This document shows positions 9,101 to 14,545 of a DNA stretch of 44,020 bases, piece by piece. Below the pieces are notes generated by a model, which saw only the letters and a list, made by a program, of their open reading frames with translations, made no database searches and was not told the origin of the DNA. Source of the DNA: an uncultured Porphyromonadaceae bacterium (GTDB lineage: Bacteria > Bacteroidota > Bacteroidia > Bacteroidales > Muribaculaceae); NCBI GenBank assembly GCA_947175695.1, contig CAMWNT010000005.1, positions 1 through 44,020 of the forward strand, written 5' to 3'. Made by a program: the position numbers and the translations under genes. Position 1 is the first letter of the stretch; the number at the start of each line of letters is the position of its first letter.

Positions 9101-9174
9101 ACCGTGAATGGAGATGCATTCAACCATACCGCACATAACCCGACCACGGCAAGGGTCAGTCGTTTGCGTAGCAT
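6172..9174 (-). CDS. BspA-type leucine-rich-repeat surface protein with T9SS-like tail
   Basis: A 1000-residue exported protein. The ATG at 9174 (MLRKRLTLAVVGLCAVWLNA) gives a signal peptide; the frame is open further upstream to 9381, but that part is the structured leader. Residues ~60-850 are BspA/LRR_5 repeats (e.g. AFMGCDNLTSITFPSTLEEI, AFNGCTQLQNVTFSEGLKKI). Three ~167-residue blocks are nearly identical, with DNA periods of 501 and 498 bp. Then comes a bacterial-repeat-like module (VNFNAEGGTVVINGTTDDTI) and a sorting tail (WQLYDIAGTLIYSGN...GIYVVRIAGRSHRVMVR). BspA proteins are cell-surface adhesins of the oral and gut microbiota. The long leader suggests post-transcriptional control. 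Confidence 0.9.
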   Translation of the reverse strand: MLRKRLTLAVVGLCAVWLNASPFTVDGLNYETHKGAPYTTFNTVALTGATSRSIESLTVPATVTYNGVEYYVDYIHPDAFDNYSNLRSVRFEDSPHIIQSIGRLQEPVWLWPTSPFQNCPIEEYYIGRDIIYKSNEMDQLVLESTAESVSITFAGEITYLSSLPFYYIYTNTTSQILPRLTSLSIGGTISEIKSGTFADAINLKNLTILPGNAIDLRTEMFAEGQVFDHVTLEGSQYGSLSNIAYTGVTLSGAYLTVPMGMFYGNKFITNVILSEGVAKIGNSAFMGCDNLTSITFPSTLEEIDSYAFNGCKQLQNVTFNEGLKKIGVESFQACEGFDRLVIPGSVEEISDKAFFGAWNVNEILIEHAADGSALKMGTSALGVHEVETLTLNRVVEYDINSTFVYLNDMTPKHLIFGEGWETIPHSIRKNDKYLQSVTLPSTVRRIGRYAFMGCDNLTSINFPSTLEEIDDYAFNGCTQLQNVTFSEGLKKIGVESFQACEGFDRLVIPGSVEEISSKAFFGAWNVNEILIEPAADGSVLKMGNSALGVHEVETLTLNRVVECILGWNSVVYLNDMTSKHLVFGEGWETIPGQIRENDKYLQSVTLPSTVRKIGNAAFRGCDSLTSINFPPTLEEIDDYAFNGCTQLQNVTFSEGLKKIGVESFQACEGFDRLVIPGSVEEISSKAFFGAWNVNEILIEPAADGSVLKMGDSALGVHEVETMTLNRVVSQFDAFGPYYAKHLNDCNPKHLVFGEGWKTIPETMMARHDSLMSVTLPASLTRINILAFSECPQLEAVTVQASLPPECGAENVFASQIFPVATLYVPNGSRNLYEEAFVWRNFSNISVIGNPVVSVNFNAEGGTVVINGTTDDTIEVTQGDKVEVVISPEEGYKLASLTINGKDAIELLTDGILIIDSVDDSMNIEVMFGLSSGVGELTQEACAISSRPGVIAIGGMIKGAAWQLYDIAGTLIYSGNDAEVAVAPGIYVVRIAGRSHRVMVR
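6880..8340 (-). repeat. Three tandem ~500-bp coding repeats
   Basis: The same segment recurs, for example the sequence around 7121, 7622 and 8120, with spacings of 501 and 498 bp. Stretches of more than 100 bp are identical between the first two, whereas short variable patches (around 6950, 7470 and 7975) differ strongly. This is the pattern expected from recent duplication or gene conversion. Confidence 0.85.
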
Positions 9175-9270
9175 AATGTTATTGTTGTTATTTGTGATAC
9201 AGCGGCATAGTCCTCGGATATACCGCCCTAAAGGTCTGTAAAAAAAGAAAGCGCGAGGACATCTACTGTC

Positions 9271-9338
9271 TGTCCGTTCTGCATTCTGAGGCTCTGGTAT
9301 GCCCGTTAGGGTAGAACGGACAACACTTAGAAGCCTCA
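9271..9338 (-). ncRNA. Predicted pseudoknot in the BspA leader
   Basis: In 5' to 3' order on the minus strand lie TGAGGCT (9338-9332), TGTCCGTTCT (9322-9313), AGCCTCA (9293-9287) and AGAACGGACA (9280-9271). The first pairs with the third (7 bp) and the second with the fourth (10 bp), giving an interleaved H-type pseudoknot. A small CCC-TAAC-GGG hairpin fits in the connecting loop (9311-9302). A CTTTCTTTTTTT run follows at about 9240-9251. Confidence 0.55.
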
Positions 9339-9433
9339 CGCAGAATATGTGAAACCTACCGGCTACGGATGATTGACTCACCCGCCACCGGCGATGATAT
9401 ACATATTCACTGAGGGCATCTACTGTTGTCGCA

Positions 9434-9478
9434 ATTCTGACCCTATGAGAAATTTACCAGATTTCAGAATGTCAGAAT
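9434..9478 (-). ncRNA. Leader hairpin upstream of the pseudoknot
   Basis: Arms ATTCTGAC / GTCAGAAT (9434-9441, 9471-9478) enclose a second stem GAAAT/ATTTC. It lies in the same predicted leader, about 100 nt before the pseudoknot. Confidence 0.5.
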
Positions 9479-9581
9479 AGTGCGTCAAGTAAATACGCTC
9501 CTATTATATAATGGGGAAAACACTCATTCCCGACGTGCTATATGAGTACATACAACGACCGGAACGGTGCTTCCACGCCTT

Positions 9582-9613
9582 CAAAATTACAAATAAATTT
9601 TGATTTTCGCAAA
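9582..9613 (-). promoter_or_regulatory. Promoter of the BspA-like gene
   Basis: Minus-strand TTTG (9610-9613), a 20-bp spacer and TAATTTTG (9582-9589) match the Bacteroidetes consensus. Transcription would start near 9575, which leaves about 400 nt of untranslated leader before the ATG at 9174. Confidence 0.6.
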
Positions 9614-9650
9614 TCCGGATGCACATGGCTGCGACAAAAGAGTTTGCTCA

Positions 9651-9728
9651 TTTTTCGGCTGTTAGTGGTGGGGGTCAGCCGAAAAAAAATGATGCGCAAA
9701 ATTTTGCACATCATTTTTAGGTTTTAGG
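9651..9728 (-). terminator. Tandem terminator hairpins after metG, including the 47-bp repeat copy 2
   Basis: Directly after the metG stop (9739) comes copy 2 of the 47-bp repeat (9682-9728, identical to 5271-5317), a hairpin followed on the minus strand by eight Ts. It is followed by a second hairpin (TTTTTCGGCTG / CAGCCGAAAAA, 9651-9686) that shares the A/T run. A strong, probably bidirectional terminator. Confidence 0.8.
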
Positions 9729-9738
9729 AGCGGGGTAT

Positions 9739-11778
9739 TTAGCCGACTGTCGAGCCGGGCTTGACTTCGCCCTGCGGGCCGATGACGGTCAGCGAGCCGT
9801 CGGCGTTGACAGCCGAGAGGATCATGCCCATAGATTCGCGGCCCATCATCTTGCGGGGCGGGAAGTTGGCGATGAAGCAGACTTCTTTGCCTACAAGGTC
9901 TTCCGGCTCGTAATAAGCGGCGATGCCGCTCAGAATTGTGCGGCCACCCATGCCGTCGTCGATCTTGAACTCGAGGAGCTTCTTCGATTTCGGCACTTTG
10001 GCGCACTCCACGACCTTGCCTACGCGGATATCCATCTTCGCGAAGTCGTCGTATTCTACATTCGCCTTGAGCGGCTCGGGCTGCCATGCGGCGAGTCGGT
10101 TGGCCTCTTTGGTGGCAAGCAGTTTGTTGACCTGCGCGTCGACCACATCATCCTCCACCTTCTCGAAGAGCAGGGGAGCCTGCGCGATCTTGCGTCCGGC
10201 GGGGAGCAGATCGAAATCTCCGGCCATGTCCCATTTGAGGTTTTCCATGCCGAGAGCCTCGGCGAGGCGCGCGGAGGAGAAGGGCGTGAAGGGCTCGAAC
10301 ACTACAGCCAGATTGGCGCAAAGCTGTGCGGCGAGGTTCATGATGGTCTTCACGCGTTCGGGATCGGTCTTGATCAGCTTCCAGGGTTCGCAGTCGGCCA
10401 GATACTTATTGCCGATGCGGGCGATGTTCATAGCCTCTTTGAGGCCGTCGCGGAATTTGAAATTGTCGAGACATTCCGAAAGTGCCTCAACCGAGCGGCG
10501 TGTCTCGGCCATCATCTCCTCGTCGGCCGCGGTCAGCGGTCCGCGCTCGGGGAGAACCCCTTCGTAGTATTTGTTGATCAACACGACGGCGCGATTGACG
10601 AAGTTGCCGAAGATAGCGACAAGCTCGGAGTTGACGCGGGTCTGATAGTCGCGCCATGTGAAGTTGTTGTCTTTGGTCTCGGGGGCGTTGGCTGTCAGCA
10701 CATAGCGCAGCTCGTCCTGGCGGCCGGGGAGATCCTGAAGGTATTCATGAAGCCATACGGCCCAGTTGCGCGATGTTGAGATTTTGTCGTCTTCGAGGTT
10801 GAGGAATTCGTTGGAGGGTACGTTGTCGGGGAGGTTGTAGGTGCCGTCGGCCATCAGCATTGCAGGGAAGACGATGCAGTGGAAGACGATGTTGTCTTTG
10901 CCGATGAAGTGGATCATGCGGGTGTCTTGCTGCTTCCACCATTTCTCCCAGTCGTCGCCGACGCAGTCGATCGTGTTGGAGATATATCCGATGGGGGCGT
11001 CAAACCAGACGTAGAGCACCTTCCCCTCGGCGCCTTCCACAGGCACGGGGATGCCCCAGTTGAGGTCGCGGCTGACGGCGCGGGGCTGCAATCCGAGATC
11101 GAGCCATGACTTGCACTGGCCATAGACGTTGGGACGCCATTCTTTGTGTTCGTCGAGGATCCAGTGGCGCAGACGGTCTTCCCATTTGTCGAGGGGGAGA
11201 TACCAGTGGGAAGTCTCTTTGAGCACGGGCACATTGCCGGTGATTGCCGAGCGCGGGTTGATGAGGTCGGTGGCGTTGAGCGATGTGCCGCAGGCCTCGC
11301 ATTGGTCGCCGTAGGCGCGCTCGTTGCCGCAGTGGGGGCATGTGCCGGTCACATAGCGGTCGGCGAGGAATTGTCCGGCTTCCTGATCGTAGAGCTGCTC
11401 GGAAGTTTTCTCGATGAACTCACCCTTGTCGTAGAGACGGCGGAAGAAGTCGGATGCCGTGCGGCGATGGGTCTCGGAGGTGGTGCGGCCGTAGACGTCG
11501 AAGCTGATGCCGAGGTCGGCGAATGAATTCTTGATGATGTTGTGATAGCGGTCGACAATATCCTGGGGCGTAACACCTTCGGCCTTGGCTTTGATGGTGA
11601 TGGGTACACCATGCTCGTCGCTGCCGCCGATGAAGAGCACATCCTCACCCTTCATTCTCAGATAGCGGGCATAGATGTCGGCCGGTACGTAGACACCGGC
11701 CAGATGACCGATATGCACCGGGCCGTTGGCATAAGGGAGAGCGGATGTGATAAGCGTGCGATTGAATTTCTTGCTCAT
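9739..11778 (-). CDS. metG: Methionyl-tRNA synthetase
   Basis: A 679-residue cytoplasmic class I synthetase charging tRNA-Met. The start at 11778 gives [20 protein letters not shown]; an in-frame extension to 11832 is not needed. HIGH is at residues 22-25, a zinc knuckle ([17 protein letters not shown]) lies near residue 150, and the KMSKS-like loop reads DKISTSRNW near residue 338. The C-terminal ~100 residues ([36 protein letters not shown]) are the OB-fold tRNA-binding domain used for dimerisation, the usual bacterial arrangement at this length. It is monocistronic: its own promoter lies upstream and a double terminator follows. Confidence 0.97.
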   Translation of the reverse strand: MSKKFNRTLITSALPYANGPVHIGHLAGVYVPADIYARYLRMKGEDVLFIGGSDEHGVPITIKAKAEGVTPQDIVDRYHNIIKNSFADLGISFDVYGRTTSETHRRTASDFFRRLYDKGEFIEKTSEQLYDQEAGQFLADRYVTGTCPHCGNERAYGDQCEACGTSLNATDLINPRSAITGNVPVLKETSHWYLPLDKWEDRLRHWILDEHKEWRPNVYGQCKSWLDLGLQPRAVSRDLNWGIPVPVEGAEGKVLYVWFDAPIGYISNTIDCVGDDWEKWWKQQDTRMIHFIGKDNIVFHCIVFPAMLMADGTYNLPDNVPSNEFLNLEDDKISTSRNWAVWLHEYLQDLPGRQDELRYVLTANAPETKDNNFTWRDYQTRVNSELVAIFGNFVNRAVVLINKYYEGVLPERGPLTAADEEMMAETRRSVEALSECLDNFKFRDGLKEAMNIARIGNKYLADCEPWKLIKTDPERVKTIMNLAAQLCANLAVVFEPFTPFSSARLAEALGMENLKWDMAGDFDLLPAGRKIAQAPLLFEKVEDDVVDAQVNKLLATKEANRLAAWQPEPLKANVEYDDFAKMDIRVGKVVECAKVPKSKKLLEFKIDDGMGGRTILSGIAAYYEPEDLVGKEVCFIANFPPRKMMGRESMGMILSAVNADGSLTVIGPQGEVKPGSTVG

Positions 11779-11922
11779 GAATATTAAGTATGGGTTGTCG
11801 GCCGCTCGGCTGAGGCGTTGCGTGATCGGCATCGCCGATCAATCCGACATTGTTTGCGATAATAGGAAGCCGTTCCGCCGCCGGCGGCGCATATTCCGCG
11901 GCGCCGGAAACGGTAGCAACTG

Positions 11923-11953
11923 CAAAAATAACTAAATTCGATGATTTATGCAA
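11923..11953 (-). promoter_or_regulatory. Likely metG promoter
   Basis: Minus-strand TTG (11951-11953), about 20 bp spacing and TATTTTTG (11923-11930) fit the Bacteroidetes pattern. The leader to the ATG at 11778 would be about 140 nt; I see no T-box or other known riboswitch in it. Confidence 0.5.
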
Positions 11954-11999
11954 TAATAAATTTGCTCTTCAGGAGATTAAGCGTTGCATCGTTGGCATT

Positions 12000-12197
12000 T
12001 AGAGTATGTTTAGTTTTAACACGATTAAAGGAAACAACTTCATAGTAGAGAATCTTTTCATCCACTCAAAGGTCTTTTTCGGTGCTTTTCGTCCGAATTC
12101 ATCGGTCACAATTTGCAATTGCTCCCTCGAATCCGAACGAAAATCCCTCGAAAAATCCTCTTTGAGTGAATGAAAGTTAAAACTAAACATACTCTAG
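12000..12197. mobile_element. 198-bp foldback/MITE-like element
   Basis: Perfect 21-bp terminal inverted repeats (TAGAGTATGTTTAGTTTTAA... at 12000-12020 and its complement at 12177-12197) bound a sequence that is itself an imperfect palindrome: CACTCAAAGGTCTTTTTCGG on the left matches the complement of CGAAAAATCCTCTTTGAGTG on the right, and the middle reads CAATTTGCAATTG. There is no convincing coding gene. Related arms occur at 24413-24455, 25315-25342, 26772-26917 and 32826-32856. It lies between the R-M operon's 3' end and the metG promoter. Confidence 0.65.
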
Positions 12198-12199
12198 AA

Positions 12200-13549
12200 C
12201 TACTTGTGAGAAGAAGATAAGTATGTTGCCTTTTTATCACAGATCATCCCTTCAAAAATACCATGATGTTTGGTGTAGTGATGAGTGGATTTCACATCGC
12301 TGTTGTCAATGATCAGACCTAAGTCTGCCATATCATTGAAAAGTCTAATAAGCGAACGTCCGATAGCCCATGCCAAATTAACAGGAACGGCATTGCCAAT
12401 TTGTTTATATTGGGCAGTTAAAGTACCACAGAATTGCCAATCATCCGGAAATGTCTGAATACGTGCATACTCCCTGACTGTTAGTGGCCTAGTTTCGATT
12501 GGGTGGCAGCGCTCTGTTTGCTTTTGAGCGGGTGCACAAGTAAGGGTAAGGCTTGGTTCGTCCATAGCAAGGCGACGAGCCATTCCGGTTTTCCCACCTC
12601 CAAGGTTATAACTGCCCTTCATATATTCGCGAGCGACATTGTCAGGTAAATCTCTCCAATCTCCTCCTTCTGGAACAAGTTGCATCACTTTAAATTTAGA
12701 ATCCGGGTATTTTTGCCCTTGTGATGCGGGAACATCATTATCAAATAGTTCACCGGCGAAGAAAGCATCCCGGAGAGTTCTCACCGATGTGCAAACATCA
12801 GGCCACTTGAACTCTACGAGAGGTGCGATATCATTTCGAATTGCGATCAGAATAAGGCGCTCTCTCTTTTGAGGTACATCATATTGTATTGCACGCAGAA
12901 CACGTGGCTCAATAAGTGTATAACCTAATTCGGCAATGACGTCTTTGATGGTCTGTAATGTTCGCCCGTTATCGTGTTCAAATAATCCACGAACATTCTC
13001 GCCCATAAATACCTTAGGCTTAATTTCTTTAACCGCTCGAGCCAGCTCAAAAAATAAAGTACCCCGTGTTTCTTCAAAGCCGAGCCGTTTGCCTGCATAT
13101 GAAAAAGCCTGACAAGGGAAGCCTCCGGATAAAAAATCTATTTTATCTCTAAAGGGGGTAAAGTCGATGTCGTGTATATCTCCTTCGATAACATTCCAAT
13201 CTGGCCGATTGAATCGAAGAGTGTCGCAAGCGCTATGGTCAAATTCATTAAGGAATGCATGATGGAAACCGGCTTTTTCCATACCGAGTGCCAACCCGCC
13301 GCCACCTGCAAAAAGTTCAGCAGAAGTGTAATGATATGAAGAGGTTACGTTAAATTCTTCATGCCATTTAGTTGATAACATCGCAGATACTTCCGGTACT
13401 TCCTTTACATCTTCAAGGTAAAAATATCGTTTACCATCCGCGTGGGTATGAACAGGGAATTTACCGTTGCGAATCCATAAATCCACAGTGGCTCTCGAAA
13501 CTCCAAGGAGATCGGCAAAGTTATTGACTGATATTATTTTACCATTCAT
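12200..13549 (-). CDS. DNA cytosine-5 methyltransferase with N-terminal HTH (type II, probably GGNCC)
   Basis: About 449 residues from ATG 13549; an upstream ATG at 13582 would add 11 residues and overlap the nuclease gene. I prefer 13549 because the HTH starts there and an A-rich stretch precedes it. Residues ~6-48 form an excisionase/MerR-like helix-turn-helix (SVNNFADLLGVSRATVDLWI). C5-methyltransferase motifs follow: I (AELFAGGGGLALGMEKAG), IV with catalytic Cys (GGFPCQAFSYAGKRLGFEE), VI (FMGENVRGL), VIII (QKRERLILIAIR), and IX-X (TVREYARIQTF, QIGNAVPVNLAWAIG). It should protect host DNA against the adjacent Eco47II-like nuclease. An N-terminal HTH suggests autoregulation, as known for other C5 methyltransferases. 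AT-rich compared with its neighbours, consistent with transfer. Confidence 0.93.
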   Translation of the reverse strand: MNGKIISVNNFADLLGVSRATVDLWIRNGKFPVHTHADGKRYFYLEDVKEVPEVSAMLSTKWHEEFNVTSSYHYTSAELFAGGGGLALGMEKAGFHHAFLNEFDHSACDTLRFNRPDWNVIEGDIHDIDFTPFRDKIDFLSGGFPCQAFSYAGKRLGFEETRGTLFFELARAVKEIKPKVFMGENVRGLFEHDNGRTLQTIKDVIAELGYTLIEPRVLRAIQYDVPQKRERLILIAIRNDIAPLVEFKWPDVCTSVRTLRDAFFAGELFDNDVPASQGQKYPDSKFKVMQLVPEGGDWRDLPDNVAREYMKGSYNLGGGKTGMARRLAMDEPSLTLTCAPAQKQTERCHPIETRPLTVREYARIQTFPDDWQFCGTLTAQYKQIGNAVPVNLAWAIGRSLIRLFNDMADLGLIIDNSDVKSTHHYTKHHGIFEGMICDKKATYLSSSHK

Positions 13550-13550
13550 A

Positions 13551-14300
13551 TTATTTGGTGACGCATTGTTCAAACCCTTCATATGTAGAGAACGCTAAAA
13601 GATAAAGCGCCGTTAAAAGGTCTGAATGTTCTTTGGTAAGTTCTTCGTAGACTGTATTTTTAAGTGCGAGAGCCTCGTTTTCACTTACGACATCCTCAAT
13701 TATCTGAGGAAGAGCCATACAAAGCTTGTAGAAAGCTTTAGAATCGCCAAAAACGAGTTCGTAGAACTTATCCATCGACATACGACGTATGCGATTATGA
13801 GAGCGAGGCTTTTTGTCTAAGGTGATGCGCCAGGTATCATCCTTTGATCTACTTGAAATAGCTTCAACGAGATAGCAAGTTGCTTGATCATCATCAAGCA
13901 ACTTAGCTTGCATCTTCATATACGTTTTTTGAGAAGATGCTGCGTTCATAGTATTATGCTTGTTCTTTAACTCAACATAAATATGACGCTCGTCATTCTC
14001 TACATCAAAGCCTTGTGAAGGAACTACCCACCCATTACCAGCGTAACGAAAAAGATTCTGATGGAAGTATCCTATGCGATTGGCATTGCTCTTGTCAATT
14101 TGACGGAAACATTCATCCTCAATAGCTTGCCGAATAGACTTCCCATATACTTTAGAGTCAAAGGTGAGTTTGATAGGGTCAACAATATTGTAGTTGAATT
14201 GTAATAAGGTAATTTCACGCCGATAGGACTCTACTGTCAACTTGACATGCTCGTAAATATCCTCGTTGGAGATGAATCCAAGATTATAGTTATGTATCAT
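13551..14300 (-). CDS. Type II restriction endonuclease, Eco47II/Sau96I-like family
   Basis: A 249-residue protein recognisable as the RE_Eco47II family by the segments FNYNIVDPIKLTFDSKVYGK, RIGYFHQNLFRY, GFDVENDERHIYVELKNKHN, MNAASSQKTYMKMQAKL and RIRRMSMDKFYELVFGDS. The E-x-K in IYVELKNKHN is a likely PD-(D/E)XK metal site. Family members cut at GGNCC or closely related sites; the exact site here is inferred. The stop codon is one base from the preferred methyltransferase start, so the two are translated together, nuclease first. No separate control (C) protein is present. AT-rich, like the methyltransferase. Confidence 0.9.
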   Translation of the reverse strand: MIHNYNLGFISNEDIYEHVKLTVESYRREITLLQFNYNIVDPIKLTFDSKVYGKSIRQAIEDECFRQIDKSNANRIGYFHQNLFRYAGNGWVVPSQGFDVENDERHIYVELKNKHNTMNAASSQKTYMKMQAKLLDDDQATCYLVEAISSRSKDDTWRITLDKKPRSHNRIRRMSMDKFYELVFGDSKAFYKLCMALPQIIEDVVSENEALALKNTVYEELTKEHSDLLTALYLLAFSTYEGFEQCVTK

Positions 14301-14315
14301 TATTATTTGACAAAC

Positions 14316-14371
14316 GAACTTCCTTAGAGGCTGACATGAGGCTAATTCGTCTTGCGGCTATAAGGAAGTTC
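14316..14371 (-). promoter_or_regulatory. Hairpin in the R-M operon leader
   Basis: Perfect 11-bp arms (GAACTTCCTTA / TAAGGAAGTTC) with a 34-nt loop lie 16 bp upstream of the nuclease start. No T-run follows, so it is not a classic terminator. Confidence 0.5.
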
Positions 14372-14424
14372 CACAGTATGATGTAAAAAACACTACTTAT
14401 ATGATAGGCCTTAGTCAGCATCAG

Positions 14425-14468
14425 CACTTGTAAGAAACAGGTTAAATTTTCACTATTTCTTACAAGTG
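14425..14468. promoter_or_regulatory. Dyad at the R-M operon transcription start
   Basis: Perfect 13-bp arms (CACTTGTAAGAAA / TTTCTTACAAGTG) with an 18-bp spacer lie just downstream of the -7 element at 14485. It could be an operator for the HTH-methyltransferase or an RNA hairpin. Confidence 0.5.
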
Positions 14469-14484
14469 TTAGCCTTGAGGTCTA

Positions 14485-14492
14485 CAAAGATA
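14485..14492 (-). promoter_or_regulatory. -7 element (TATCTTTG) of the R-M operon
   Basis: Minus-strand TATCTTTG, placing the start near 14478 and leaving a leader of about 180 nt. The -33 element is not obvious. Confidence 0.5.
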
Positions 14493-14545
14493 GTATTAAT
14501 ATTTTTAATATGTGGTATGATGAAGCCATTATTTTTCGAAAAACG

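Noticed and set aside
9175-9381. N-terminal extension of the BspA-like protein
   Set aside because: It runs through the pseudoknot leader; a clean signal peptide begins at 9174.
11999-12190. 63-codon open frame inside the foldback element
   Set aside because: The frame is created by the palindromic repeat; no similarity or start context supports a protein.
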